Origin: Glaciihabitans sp.
GTDB taxonomy: Bacteria; Actinomycetota; Actinomycetes; Actinomycetales; Microbacteriaceae
DNA: 53,261 nucleotides
NCBI GenBank assembly: GCA_025463785.1
Contig: JAODBD010000003.1
Span: 589,287 to 642,547, forward strand
Direction: 5' to 3'
The notes below the pieces were generated by a model, which was given only the letters and a program-made list of their open reading frames with translations, was not told where the DNA came from and searched no databases. The translations under genes were made by a program, and so were the position numbers. Positions 8,175 to 16,990 of the stretch are shown piece by piece. Position 1 is the stretch's first letter. Each line of letters opens with the position of its first letter.

Positions 8175-8187
8175 TAGCATTGTCAGC
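8175..8187 (+). promoter_or_regulatory. Leaderless-type -10 box for purE
   Basis: TAGCAT at 8175-8180, then 7 nt, then ATG at 8188. purE may therefore have its own promoter in addition to read-through from purK. Confidence 0.5.
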
Positions 8188-8694
8188 ATGCAACCCCGTG
8201 CCGACTCCCCTCGTGTTGCTGTCGTTATGGGATCGGATTCCGACTGGGGCGTCATGCAGGCCGCCGTCGCCGCGCTCGCCGAGTTCGGCATCGAGGCCGA
8301 GGTCGAGATCGTGTCTGCGCATCGCACTCCGGACAAGCTAATCCGTTTCGGTCGCGCTGCGGCCGGTCGCGGCATCGGTGTCATCATCGCCGGAGCGGGC
8401 GGCGCCGCCCACCTGCCAGGGATGCTCGCATCGGTTACCACGCTCCCCGTGATCGGCGTCCCCGTCCCGCTGGCCAATCTGGATGGCCTCGACTCGCTGC
8501 TGTCGATCGCGCAGATGCCCGCAGGAATCCCGGTCGCAACGGTGTCGATCGGCGGCGCGCGCAACGCCGGGATCCTGGCCGCGCGCATCCTCGCCGTCCA
8601 CGACAACGCGCTCACCGTGAGGCTCGCCGCTTTCGCCACATCGCTCGAGCAGCTTGTCGAGCAGAAGAACGCCGCGCTGAAGGCCACGCTGTAG
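8188..8694 (+). CDS. purE: N5-carboxyaminoimidazole ribonucleotide mutase
   Basis: 168 residues, normal for class I PurE, which converts N5-CAIR to CAIR. Diagnostic motifs are [18 protein letters not shown] at the N-terminus, [12 protein letters not shown] with the catalytic His, [20 protein letters not shown] and [19 protein letters not shown], followed by [10 protein letters not shown]. It directly follows purK on the same strand. The start is secure because the family begins within a few residues of [10 protein letters not shown]. Confidence 0.96.
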   Translation: MQPRADSPRVAVVMGSDSDWGVMQAAVAALAEFGIEAEVEIVSAHRTPDKLIRFGRAAAGRGIGVIIAGAGGAAHLPGMLASVTTLPVIGVPVPLANLDGLDSLLSIAQMPAGIPVATVSIGGARNAGILAARILAVHDNALTVRLAAFATSLEQLVEQKNAALKATL

Positions 8695-8713
8695 CGCGGA
8701 CTTGCCCACAACG

Positions 8714-10105
8714 ATGAGCAAGAACTACACCCCGAGTGTGGCCCAGCGTCACACTCCGGTGCGCTCCCCGAACCTCTCCTCGCGCAGCGAAATGACCAGG
8801 CGCGCCTGGTGGCTCGTTGTACTCAACATCCTGATTCCCGGTTCGGTCCAGGCGGTCGCGGGTAGCAGGCGTCTCGGCAGGTTTGGGCTGAGCTTCACCC
8901 TGCTGCTCTGGCTCTTCCTCGTCGTCGCGCTGGTCGTCTGGTTGGCTGCGCCTGCCACTGTCTTTACGGTGGCTACGAATCCGATCGCACTGACTGCCGC
9001 GCAGGTGTTCCTCGTGTTCTATGCGATTCTCTGGGTCATCCTGACACTGGATGCCCTGCGACTGATGAGGCTCGTCAAGGCCGGACCCGCCGCTCGAGTC
9101 GCCGTCGCAGCGCTCGCGTTCATTGTCATGGTAGGTGTCTCTGGTCTGGCGGCTCGTGGGGCGTTCCTCGCGGGTGTGACGCGGTCGACCATTGGCTCGA
9201 TCTTCTCCAGCAACAGGCTGTACGCGGATCCGGTCAACGGCCGATACAACGTGTTGCTGCTCGGCGGCGACGCCGGCCCCGACCGTGTCGGACTTCGTCC
9301 GGACAGCATCTCGGTGGCGAGCATCAATGCGCAGACCGGCCAGACAACCCTCATCGGAATCCCGCGCAACATGCAGAAGGTACCGTTCGTCAAAGGTTCG
9401 CCGCTTTATGGACCGTTCCCGAACGGATACAACTGCGGTGACACGTGCCTCATCAACGCGATCTACACCTACGCCGAGGCGCATCCTGGTCTCTATCCGA
9501 ACGCCGTCAGGGATGGCAGCGGTCCCGGAATTGAGGCGACGAGGGATGCCGTCGAAGGAGTCCTTGGCATTAGCGTGCCGTATTACGCGCTCATCGACAT
9601 GGAAGGTTTCTCGAACCTTATCGATGCGCTCGGTGGAGTCACAATCAGTGTGGCGCAGAAGCTTCCGATCGGTGGGTCGATCGATGCCAACGGGCGGCCT
9701 ATCAACGTCAACCAATGGATCAATCCCGGCGTCCAGCGCATGAACGGGTTTACGGCCCAGTGGTACGCGCGGTCGCGGCACGGGGATAGCGACTATGCAC
9801 GCATGGAACGCCAGCGGCAGCTTCAAGCCGCCATACTGGCGCAATTTCAGCCCTCAGTCGTGCTGAGCAAGTTTGAGGCCATCGCGAGCGCGGGCAAACG
9901 GATCGTGAAGACCGACATCCCGCAGGCAATGCTGGGACGGTTCGTCGAACTGGCCAATCAGTCGCGCTCGAAGACCCCGGGACAGCTCGAGCTGGTGCCG
10001 CCCGTGGTCTACGAGCCGAACCCGGACTTCGCGAAGATCCGCCAGATGGTGCAGGCCGCTCTCGTCACATCTACCCCGACCCCAACCTCGAGCCCGACTG
10101 GCTAG
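8714..10105 (+). CDS. LytR-CpsA-Psr (LCP) family glycopolymer transferase
   Basis: 463 residues from the ATG at 8714 (a TTG at 8702 is the alternative). Four hydrophobic stretches occupy roughly residues 30-150, then an extracellular LCP domain begins at NVLLLGGDAGPDRVGLRPDS (about 180) with the conserved Asp and Arg residues. It continues through TLIGIPRNMQKVPF, LINAIYTYAEAHP, YYALIDMEGFSNLIDALGG and WYARSRHGDSDYARMERQRQ. The C-terminus is a short Thr/Pro tail. LCP enzymes move polyprenyl-pyrophosphate-linked glycopolymers onto peptidoglycan. It sits beside the polysaccharide locus and so is the best candidate for attaching that polymer to the wall. The N-terminal multi-helix part is longer than in classical single-helix LCP proteins. 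Confidence 0.9.
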   Translation: MSKNYTPSVAQRHTPVRSPNLSSRSEMTRRAWWLVVLNILIPGSVQAVAGSRRLGRFGLSFTLLLWLFLVVALVVWLAAPATVFTVATNPIALTAAQVFLVFYAILWVILTLDALRLMRLVKAGPAARVAVAALAFIVMVGVSGLAARGAFLAGVTRSTIGSIFSSNRLYADPVNGRYNVLLLGGDAGPDRVGLRPDSISVASINAQTGQTTLIGIPRNMQKVPFVKGSPLYGPFPNGYNCGDTCLINAIYTYAEAHPGLYPNAVRDGSGPGIEATRDAVEGVLGISVPYYALIDMEGFSNLIDALGGVTISVAQKLPIGGSIDANGRPINVNQWINPGVQRMNGFTAQWYARSRHGDSDYARMERQRQLQAAILAQFQPSVVLSKFEAIASAGKRIVKTDIPQAMLGRFVELANQSRSKTPGQLELVPPVVYEPNPDFAKIRQMVQAALVTSTPTPTSSPTG

Positions 10106-10118
10106 TACCTTGCTCCGA

Positions 10119-10130
10119 TAGACTCTGCGG
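10119..10130 (+). promoter_or_regulatory. Leaderless-type -10 box for the acyltransferase
   Basis: TAGACT (10119-10124), then 6 nt, then GTG at 10131. It lies immediately after the LCP gene stop. Confidence 0.5.
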
Positions 10131-11264
10131 GTGTCGACGCGTTTCCTGCCCCATGATCTCGGCGATGTAGCGACGAGGTTCGGCTTCAACCCGGGGCTCG
10201 ACGGGCTGCGCGCAATCGCCGTAGGATTCGTGCTCGCTGAGCATGGCGACTTCCACGCGCCGGGCGGCTACCATGGCGTCGAGGTTTTCTTCGTCATCAG
10301 CGGATACCTCATCACGAGCCTCCTCCTTAGCGAATTCAGGAGCACCGGCCGGATCCACTTCCGGCACTTCTACTGGCGCCGCTTGGTGCGTCTCGGGCCT
10401 GCGTTCGTCGTGATCGTGCTCGTGACAGTGGCATGGCTGTTCGCGACCGGCAGGCCGCTCGTCGAATGGTGGGCAGGCGCAGTCGGCAGCCTCACCTACA
10501 CCACGGACATCCTCTCGCTGTTCCCGACGGTGCCGGTGAGTCACTACTTCCAGTGGTCATGGTCGCTCGGCATCGAGGAGCATTTCTACTTGCTCTGGCC
10601 GTTCATCATTGTCCTGCTGGTCCGTTGGGGCAGATTCGTGCCGTCGATCGTGATCCTGACGCTGCTGGCATTGACGGATTTCCTCGTCCGGCAGTGGTCG
10701 CTCGGTCACGGCGCCTCGGTCAACGCGATCCTGTTCGGCCCGTTTTCGCACTATGACGCCCTGCTTCTCGGGTGCATCCTGGCCCTCGTGCTGGCGCGGT
10801 TCCCCAGTAGCCGAGTGCTCTGGTGGGCGAGCAACATCCTCGGTCCCATCGGCGCGATCATTCTGGTGAGGGTCATCGTCACCGGCCATGGTGTCATACA
10901 GGGCTTTCCGGATCCGTACGCATTCGGCCAAACGGCATTCGCGGCACTCGCCGTCGTCGCGTGGGTAGCCCGCAACCCGCTTGGCTGGTTTTCACGGGTG
11001 ATGGCCTTCCGCCCGCTCGCGTTCCTTGGGCGGCTCTCTTACAGCATCTACCTCTGGAACATCATCTTCCTCTGGGCTTTCGTCGACCTGGTCGGGCTGC
11101 GCCCCGCGTCGAGCCACTGGGGCGTGCTGTGGGTCGTCATCGTGGTTGGTGTTGCCTGGCTGTCGTACCGGTTCGTTGAGACTCCGTTGCGTCGTCGCTG
11201 GGCGCCACCGCGCTCGCACGCCGTTGTCGAGCAGCGCGAGACGCAACCGACACTGTCCGGCTGA
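10131..11264 (+). CDS. Acyltransferase 3 family membrane protein (OafA/YrhL-like)
   Basis: 377 residues with about ten membrane helices. The acyltransferase-3 signature is present: FNPGLDGLRAIAVGFVLAEH at 14-33 with the Arg of GLRAIAV, then HGVEVFFVISGYLITSLL and HFYWRRLVRLGPAF. Later come WSWSLGIEEHFYLLWPF and a C-terminal FLGRLSYSIYLWN with RFVETPLRRRW. This family transfers acetyl or other acyl groups to envelope sugars. It lacks the extra SGNH domain of longer OafA proteins. By position it probably decorates the glycopolymer made by the genes downstream. The GTG start is set by the -10 box 6 nt upstream. Confidence 0.9.
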   Translation: MSTRFLPHDLGDVATRFGFNPGLDGLRAIAVGFVLAEHGDFHAPGGYHGVEVFFVISGYLITSLLLSEFRSTGRIHFRHFYWRRLVRLGPAFVVIVLVTVAWLFATGRPLVEWWAGAVGSLTYTTDILSLFPTVPVSHYFQWSWSLGIEEHFYLLWPFIIVLLVRWGRFVPSIVILTLLALTDFLVRQWSLGHGASVNAILFGPFSHYDALLLGCILALVLARFPSSRVLWWASNILGPIGAIILVRVIVTGHGVIQGFPDPYAFGQTAFAALAVVAWVARNPLGWFSRVMAFRPLAFLGRLSYSIYLWNIIFLWAFVDLVGLRPASSHWGVLWVVIVVGVAWLSYRFVETPLRRRWAPPRSHAVVEQRETQPTLSG

Positions 11265-11270
11265 GCCGCG

Positions 11271-12410
11271 CTACAGGTCGGCGTGTAGCTGCCAGACCTT
11301 CTCGGCCGAGGCACGCCAGCTGAACGCGTGCGAGCGGTCGATACCCTGGTAGCCCATGCGCGTTCGCAGGTCGACGTCGGAGACCACCCGACCAATCGCG
11401 TCGGCGAGGCGCTCGGGGTAACCTGCAGCATCCTCGCGTTCGACCACGATGCCAGCGTCGGAGGCGACCTCCAGGACGGCGGCGTCGTCCGAGTGGATGA
11501 CGGGAGTACCGAGACTCATGGCCTCAAGCACAGGCAGCCCGAACCCTTCGGCCAGGCTCGGGAAGACAAAGATGGTCGCCCGCGACAGAGCCGTGGCAAG
11601 GTCCGCGTCGCTCAGATACCCGATCGGCGTGACGCGGCCCTCGGGGAGCCCTGCGTCAGCAGCGATGGACTCGACATCCAGCTCACCCCAGCCTTTCGGA
11701 CCGACGATAACGAGCGGGATGTCGCCCGCCTGCGGTAGCGCGAGCGAGCGGATGAGTGGTTCGAGGCCCTTGCGCGGCTCCAGCGTTCCGACGGCGAGCA
11801 GGTAGTGCTCAGGGAGTCCCAGCCGCTGTGCCCGCTCATCGGCGTCATCCGGCAATTTCAATGCCGAGCCAACCGCGGCACTCACGACCCTGACGCGGTC
11901 GCCGAAATCGAAGTATTCTGACAGCTGCTGGGCGACAGCATGGGTGTCGACGACGACGGCATCCGCGTACTTGTACGCGCGCGCCGCCATGGCCTTGTGC
12001 CAGCGCACTCCACGCGGAGTGAGCGTTTCGGGGTGGGTCCACGGCACGACGTCGTGGATGGTGATGGCCGTCTGGTTCTCGCGGTCGTTGACTCGATCGT
12101 GGCTGTAGAGCGGCGCCAGCATGCTCGTCGCATGAACCATGCCTTTGCCCGGAAGAACCGTGAACCCATGCTGCCAGGCCAGCGAGAGCTCCCTGCGGGC
12201 CAGGGGTGACTTGTAAAGCTCGGTAAGCTCCGGAAGCTTCGCGGCCAGTTTGGCGTACTGCTCGTCGGGGGATGCCGAGACGATGCCGGCGACCGAGGCA
12301 CCGACAGGTGCCGTCGCGATGAGCGCGCGCGTGAGCTCCTCGGCGTACCGACCGATTCCGCCGGGAACCGGTGCCAGAATCTGGTCGACGATCACGCGAA
12401 GCGTGGACAT
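11271..12410 (-). CDS. Glycosyltransferase family 4 (GT-B)
   Basis: 379 residues from the ATG at 12410, preceded by AAGGGGA with good spacing; a frame extension to 12563 is rejected. The N-terminal acceptor domain begins LRVIVDQILAPVPGGIGRYA. The C-terminal donor domain has LLAVGTLEPRKGLEPLIRSL and the E-x7-E motif in PSLAEGFGLPVLEAMSLGTP, followed by HSDDAAVLEVASDAG. This is a retaining nucleotide-sugar transferase of unknown donor. It follows the rmlBD genes on the same strand, so a rhamnosyl or mannosyl step is plausible but not shown. It is convergent with the acyltransferase gene, 6 bp away. Confidence 0.88.
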   Translation of the reverse strand: MSTLRVIVDQILAPVPGGIGRYAEELTRALIATAPVGASVAGIVSASPDEQYAKLAAKLPELTELYKSPLARRELSLAWQHGFTVLPGKGMVHATSMLAPLYSHDRVNDRENQTAITIHDVVPWTHPETLTPRGVRWHKAMAARAYKYADAVVVDTHAVAQQLSEYFDFGDRVRVVSAAVGSALKLPDDADERAQRLGLPEHYLLAVGTLEPRKGLEPLIRSLALPQAGDIPLVIVGPKGWGELDVESIAADAGLPEGRVTPIGYLSDADLATALSRATIFVFPSLAEGFGLPVLEAMSLGTPVIHSDDAAVLEVASDAGIVVEREDAAGYPERLADAIGRVVSDVDLRTRMGYQGIDRSHAFSWRASAEKVWQLHADL

Positions 12411-12465
12411 TGTTCCCCTTACAGCTCGTACATGAGGATGCTCTGGCGAGAGTGGGTCGACTTTA

Positions 12466-13320
12466 TCAGGATGGCGAGTCGAGAACGCCGTGTGCGGCGG
12501 CGTCGACGAGGGCCTCGCGCCATGACCGCAGGGGTGGGAATCCGACCCTGGCCCAGCCAGCATGCCCGAGCACAGAGTACGCAGGCCGTGGCGCGGGCCG
12601 CGTGAACTGGTCGCCCGCAGCAGGCACGATCCGCTCGGGATCGAGGCCGGCGAGCCGATAGATCTCCCGTGCGAAATCGAAACGGCTGGTGCTGCCAGAG
12701 TTGGTTGCGTGGTAGATGCCCGGGGGAAGATCCGCGTCCACTGAGGCTACGATCTGGCGTGACAGGTCGACCGTCCAGGTGGGCTGCCCGAGCTGATCGG
12801 TGAGCACCGGCACCGTGTCGAGCCTGCCCGCGAGGCGAAGCACGGACGTGACAAAGTTGTCGCCGCCCGCTCCATAGAGCCAGGCCGTGCGAAGAACGAG
12901 AGTCCCGGCCGGATGCGCCGCGATCGCGAGCCGTTCGCCATCCGCCTTGGTTCTGCCGTACACCGAAACCGGGCTGACCGGCGCGTCCTCGGTGTACGGC
13001 GTGGTAGCGGTGCCGTCGAAGACGTAGTCGGTCGATACCTGTACGAGCTTTGCCCCGATGCTTTCCGTCGCGATGGCCAGGTTCTCTGCACCCGTGGCGT
13101 TCACGGCGGTGGCTGTCTCGACATCCGTTTCGGCGTCATCCACGCGCGTGTAAGCGGCCGCGTTGACCACGACGTCATGGCCCGTTACTGCTGCGATGAC
13201 CGACTCGATGTCAGCGACGTCGAGCTCTGCGTGGCCGAGGAAGGTCGCATCCCGTCCCTCAAGCTCCTGGCGAAGGTCCTGCGCGAGCATGCCGGCACCA
13301 CCGGTCACCAACCAGCGCAT
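12466..13320 (-). CDS. rmlD: dTDP-4-dehydrorhamnose reductase
   Basis: 284 residues. It catalyses the last step of dTDP-L-rhamnose synthesis with NAD(P)H. Visible are the Rossmann motif WLVTGGAGMLAQDL at the start, LDVADIESV, VVNAAAYTRVDDAETD, VQVSTDYVFDGTATTPY with the catalytic Thr, the YGRTKADGER YxxxK pair and RTAWLYG. I start it at the ATG at 13320 and not at 13383, because only then does the Rossmann strand begin at residue 3. It lies 2 nt after the rmlB stop, so rmlBD form one unit. Confidence 0.94.
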   Translation of the reverse strand: MRWLVTGGAGMLAQDLRQELEGRDATFLGHAELDVADIESVIAAVTGHDVVVNAAAYTRVDDAETDVETATAVNATGAENLAIATESIGAKLVQVSTDYVFDGTATTPYTEDAPVSPVSVYGRTKADGERLAIAAHPAGTLVLRTAWLYGAGGDNFVTSVLRLAGRLDTVPVLTDQLGQPTWTVDLSRQIVASVDADLPPGIYHATNSGSTSRFDFAREIYRLAGLDPERIVPAAGDQFTRPAPRPAYSVLGHAGWARVGFPPLRSWREALVDAAAHGVLDSPS

Positions 13321-13322
13321 AC

Positions 13323-14309
13323 CTAGCCGAGCCAGGCGCGCTGCTTGAGCGGTTCCCACCATCGGCGGTTTTCGCGATACCACTCCACCACTTCAGCCAA
13401 CCCGTTCTCGAACCGCACCTGCGGTTCGTAGCCGAGTTCGCTCGAGATCTTCGTGATGTCAACGCTGTACCGACGGTCGTGGCCCTTGCGGTCTTCGACG
13501 GGAGTGACCAGCGACCAGTCGCGTCCCGTGGCCTCGAGAAGAAGCTCGGTCAGGTGGCGGTTGGTCAGCTCGGTGCCGCCACCGATGTTGTAAATCTCAC
13601 CCGCCCGGCCACCGGACAGGACGAGCGCTATTCCGCGGCAGTGATCGTCAACGTGCAGCCAGTCGCGAACGTTCTCGCCGTCGCCGTAGAGCGGAACCGG
13701 CCTGCCGTCGAGGAGGTTAGTTACGAACAGCGGGATGAGTTTCTCGGGGAAGTGGTACGGCCCATAGTTGTTCGAGCAGCGGGTGATCGAGACATCGAGC
13801 CCGTGGGTTCGGAAGTACGCGCGAGCGAGCAGGTCACTGGATGCCTTGGACGCCGCATACGGAGAGTTCGGCTCGAGCAGATGGTCTTCGCGCCAGGATC
13901 CTGTCTCGATCGAACCATAGACCTCGTCGGTCGAAACGTGCACGAAGCGGCCGATCTGGTGGCGCACTGCGGCGTCGAGCAGCTGCTGCGTGCCCCCGAC
14001 ATTGGTCGAGACAAACGGGCCAGCGTCGCGCACAGAACGATCAACGTGCGATTCCGCGGCGAAGTGGATGACGGCGTCGATCCCGGGGAAGATCTGGTCG
14101 AGAAGCGCGGCGTCCCTAATGTCGCCGTGCACGAAGCTGTACCGCGGCAGGGCGGTCACCGGAGCGAGGTTCGCCAGGTTGCCCGAGTACGTGAGCGCGT
14201 CGAGGACGGTGACTTCTGCGCCCTCGAGCCCCTTATACGTGTCGGTGAGGACACGACGAACAAAGTTCGACCCGATGAACCCGGCGCCGCCGGTGACCAA
14301 AATTCTCAA
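13323..14309 (-). CDS. rmlB: dTDP-glucose 4,6-dehydratase
   Basis: 328 residues, an extended SDR enzyme that makes dTDP-4-keto-6-deoxyglucose. Motifs are RILVTGGAGFIGSNFVRR, LDALTYSGNLANL, HFAAESHVDRSV, the catalytic HVSTDEVYGS (Thr-Asp-Glu), SPYAASKASSDLL (YxxxK), RCSNNYGPYHFPEKLIP and RDWLHVDDHCR. It is divergent from rmlC, with 117 bp between the starts. rmlB, rmlD, rmlC and rmlA all lie within 3.5 kb, giving the complete pathway from glucose-1-phosphate to dTDP-L-rhamnose. Confidence 0.96.
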   Translation of the reverse strand: MRILVTGGAGFIGSNFVRRVLTDTYKGLEGAEVTVLDALTYSGNLANLAPVTALPRYSFVHGDIRDAALLDQIFPGIDAVIHFAAESHVDRSVRDAGPFVSTNVGGTQQLLDAAVRHQIGRFVHVSTDEVYGSIETGSWREDHLLEPNSPYAASKASSDLLARAYFRTHGLDVSITRCSNNYGPYHFPEKLIPLFVTNLLDGRPVPLYGDGENVRDWLHVDDHCRGIALVLSGGRAGEIYNIGGGTELTNRHLTELLLEATGRDWSLVTPVEDRKGHDRRYSVDITKISSELGYEPQVRFENGLAEVVEWYRENRRWWEPLKQRAWLG

Positions 14310-14391
14310 CTAACGGATTCCTTGCGCTCATCGATTACCTGGACTGAATCATCTTACCGGCCCAGCAAATTTGTGCCCCAGTACGCCCGCC

Positions 14392-14418
14392 TTGCCGTCA
14401 ATACCCGCTTGCTAGACT
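14392..14418 (+). promoter_or_regulatory. Promoter of rmlCA, leaderless type
   Basis: TTGCCG (14392-14397) and TAGACT (14413-14418) form a weak -35/-10 pair with a 15-nt spacer. The GTG of rmlC begins 8 nt after the -10 box, at 14427. Confidence 0.5.
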
Positions 14419-14426
14419 CTCGTCTC

Positions 14427-15059
14427 GTGCAGATCCGCCAGCTTGGTATCCCCGACGCGTACGAGATAACGCCAAAGCAGCTTGGCGATGAGCGTGGCAT
14501 CTTCCTCGAGACATACCGCTTTGACAAGCTGGCAGAGGTCGTCGGGCACCCCGTGGATCTGCGGCAGGGCAATACCTCGGTTTCGCACCGCGGAGTGATT
14601 CGTGGCATCCACTACGTGGATGTCCCACGCGGCCAGGCCAAGTATGTGTCGGTCGCACACGGTGCGGCGATCGACTACGTCGTCGACATCCGGCTCGGTT
14701 CACCCACCTTCGGCACGTGGGAGGCAGTCCTCCTCGACGAAATAGACCGTCGCGCGGTCTACGTCGCGGAAGGTCTCGGCCACGCTTTCGTGGCGCTCAC
14801 AGACAACACCGCCGTCAACTACTTCACGACGGATGTGTACACCCCGTCGCGCGAGCACGGCATCAACCCGCTCGACCCGCAGCTCGAGCTGGTGTTCCCC
14901 GCCGAGGCAGGCGAGCCAATCCTGTCGCCCGCCGACGCCGCCGCGCCGACGCTCGCCGAAGCGGAAGCCAACGGCACCCTTCCACGGTGGGACGGCCTCC
15001 GTGCGTATTACGCGCAACTCGATGCCGAGTACCAGTCGTCCCGACCAGTGGCCGGCTGA
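14427..15059 (+). CDS. rmlC: dTDP-4-dehydrorhamnose 3,5-epimerase
   Basis: 210 residues, a cupin epimerase. The family pattern is visible: [20 protein letters not shown] at 7-26, then [17 protein letters not shown] with the catalytic His, [40 protein letters not shown] and a C-terminal [10 protein letters not shown]. The same frame is open far upstream to 13479, but that part is antisense to rmlB. The GTG at 14427 fits both the family start and the -10 box. Its TGA overlaps the rmlA ATG by one base. Confidence 0.94.
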   Translation: MQIRQLGIPDAYEITPKQLGDERGIFLETYRFDKLAEVVGHPVDLRQGNTSVSHRGVIRGIHYVDVPRGQAKYVSVAHGAAIDYVVDIRLGSPTFGTWEAVLLDEIDRRAVYVAEGLGHAFVALTDNTAVNYFTTDVYTPSREHGINPLDPQLELVFPAEAGEPILSPADAAAPTLAEAEANGTLPRWDGLRAYYAQLDAEYQSSRPVAG

Positions 15060-15946
15060 TGCGCGGAATCGTACTCGCGGGCGGCAGCGGAACCCGCCTC
15101 TGGCCGATCACCAAGGGCATCTCGAAGCAGCTCATGCCGATCTTCGACAAGCCCATGGTCTACTACCCGCTTTCGACGCTCATGATGGCGGGCATCACCG
15201 AGGTCCTTGTGATCACGACGCCGGAATACAACGCGCAGTTCCAAGCGCTGCTCGGCGACGGCAGCAGCCTCGGGATGCGCATCGAATATGCAGTGCAGCC
15301 GTCGCCGGACGGACTCGCGCAGGCCTTCATCATCGGCGAGGAGTTCATCGGCGACGAGCCGGTGGCGCTGGTGCTCGGGGACAACATCTTCCACGGTGCC
15401 GGTCTTGCACCGTCGCTCTCCCGCCGTGGTGAGATCGAGGGCGGCCTCATCTTCGCTTACCAGGTGGCCGATCCGGCCGCGTACGGCGTCGTGGAGTTCG
15501 ACGACAACATGAGGGCAGTCTCGATCGAGGAGAAACCGGCGCGGCCGAAAAGCAATTACGCAGTGCCCGGCCTCTACTTCTACGACAACTCGGTCATCGA
15601 GGTCGCAAAGTCGATCACGCCGAGCGAACGCGGCGAGCTCGAGATCTCAGCCGTCAACGAACATTACCTGTCTAAGCGCGCGCTCCGGGTTGAGATCCTC
15701 GATCGTGGCACCGCGTGGCTCGACACCGGGACGTTCCAATCGATGATGCAGGCCTCGGAGTATGTGCGGGTGATCGAAGCCCGGCAGGGATTCAAGATCG
15801 GCTGTATCGAGGAGGTCGCATGGCGGCAGGGGTGGATCACGGATGCCCAGCTCGAGGCACTCGCGGAACCTCTGACCAAGAGCGGGTACGGCGAGTACCT
15901 GCTCGGACTCCTGGCCACTGCTCGAGGCAGGGGATCGCGTTCGTGA
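15059..15946 (+). CDS. rmlA: Glucose-1-phosphate thymidylyltransferase
   Basis: 295 residues, the first enzyme of dTDP-rhamnose synthesis. Motifs: [71 protein letters not shown] (metal-binding Asp), [27 protein letters not shown] and [13 protein letters not shown]. The start is fixed by the TGATG overlap with rmlC, so the two genes are translationally coupled. The frame continuing upstream to 14717 is inside rmlC. Confidence 0.96.
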   Translation: MRGIVLAGGSGTRLWPITKGISKQLMPIFDKPMVYYPLSTLMMAGITEVLVITTPEYNAQFQALLGDGSSLGMRIEYAVQPSPDGLAQAFIIGEEFIGDEPVALVLGDNIFHGAGLAPSLSRRGEIEGGLIFAYQVADPAAYGVVEFDDNMRAVSIEEKPARPKSNYAVPGLYFYDNSVIEVAKSITPSERGELEISAVNEHYLSKRALRVEILDRGTAWLDTGTFQSMMQASEYVRVIEARQGFKIGCIEEVAWRQGWITDAQLEALAEPLTKSGYGEYLLGLLATARGRGSRS

Positions 15947-16047
15947 AACGTGCGCAGTCGCTATCGCTCCCCAGCTCGGCGAGGTAGCTCACGACCTGAA
16001 CTGCTCGGGCGCCCTGGTCCTCCTCGTTCCCATAAATGTGCGTGCGC

Positions 16048-16068
16048 CGTGGCCTGTCCTGGCCCACG
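16048..16068. terminator. Hairpin between convergent rmlA and the rhamnosyltransferase
   Basis: CGTGGCC (16048-16054) pairs with GGCCCACG (16061-16068), leaving one bulged base and a 6-nt loop. It lies between two convergent genes. No T run follows on either strand, so termination is only suggested. The rest of 15947-16072 shows nothing recognisable. Confidence 0.35.
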
Positions 16069-16072
16069 TTGG

Positions 16073-16990
16073 CTACTGCGCTGAGTCGTGCGTGCGGCGG
16101 GCCTTGCGCAGGATCGCCCACTGGCGCACCTTGAGGCCTGACCAGATCGCTACCCGCACCGGGAACAGCCACCACTCGGGATGCTTCTTGGCGATGTATC
16201 GGTACGCGCTGTCGTGGTGAGCCGTGAGCGTTCGCACCGGGAACCTCGCGGCGGTGGTGCCGCCGATGTGCATGATGCGCGCCGATGGAGCGTAGATGTT
16301 GCTCCAGCCGGCTTCGCCGAGCGACTTGCCGAGGTCGACATCCTCGAAATACATGAAGTAGCGGTCGTCAAAACCGCCGACCTGGTTGAAGGCGACTCGG
16401 CGAACCAGCACGCAAGCGCCGGACAGCCAGCCGGTCGGAACCTGCTTGCCCTGCTCGATCACAGCATCCTGCCGGTATGCGCGGCTCCACGGGTTGTTCG
16501 GCCAGACGCCAGAGAACAGTGCGTGGATCACACCAGTGCGGAAAGAAGGGAGCGCCCGAGCTGACGGATACGGGACGCCATCCTCGGAGACGATGAGCGG
16601 GCCGACCGACCCGATGGCCGCATCGGACTCCGCAACGGCGAGCAGCGCGTCGACAGACCCTTCGCCAAACTCGGTGTCCGGGTTTACGACAAGGATCCAG
16701 CCGATGCTGTCGTCGAGTTCGACGACGGCTGAGTTGATCGCGCCGCCGTAACCTGCGTTGCCCGGATTGCGATGCAGCTTCGCGAACGGGAACTTCTCGA
16801 CGGCCGCCTCGACCGAGCCATCCGTGGATCCGTTGTCGGACAGGATGACGGTCGGGTTTGACTTCGTGGCCGACGGGATGGATGCGAGCATCTCGTTGAT
16901 CGTGTCACCCGGCGAATACGTGACAGTGATGATCGCAAGGCCGTCGCCGTACAACGGTTCGGTCGCGCGCTGGGCGGGAGTCCTGGTCAT
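16073..16990 (-). CDS. GT2 rhamnosyltransferase, WbbL-like
   Basis: 305 residues from the ATG at 16990, whose ATGA overlaps the stop of the upstream GT4 gene. Family 2 motifs are LAIITVTYSPGDTINEML, VILSDNGSTDGS, NPGNAGYGGAINSAV, WILVVNPDTEFGEGSVD (metal site), WLSGACVLVRRVAF and FDDRYFMYFEDVDLGKSL. The C-terminus carries the HHDSAYRYIAKKHPEWW region. This matches WbbL-type enzymes that add rhamnose to polyprenyl-PP-GlcNAc, and rmlABCD is adjacent. In mycobacteria the equivalent step makes the arabinogalactan linker; here the acceptor is inferred, not shown. Confidence 0.85.
   Translation of the reverse strand: MTRTPAQRATEPLYGDGLAIITVTYSPGDTINEMLASIPSATKSNPTVILSDNGSTDGSVEAAVEKFPFAKLHRNPGNAGYGGAINSAVVELDDSIGWILVVNPDTEFGEGSVDALLAVAESDAAIGSVGPLIVSEDGVPYPSARALPSFRTGVIHALFSGVWPNNPWSRAYRQDAVIEQGKQVPTGWLSGACVLVRRVAFNQVGGFDDRYFMYFEDVDLGKSLGEAGWSNIYAPSARIMHIGGTTAARFPVRTLTAHHDSAYRYIAKKHPEWWLFPVRVAIWSGLKVRQWAILRKARRTHDSAQ

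Noticed and set aside
15837-16175. Minus-strand frame spanning the rmlA/rhamnosyltransferase gap
   Set aside because: It overlaps rmlA and the GT2, has no recognisable motif and would break the convergent gap. It was left as non-coding.
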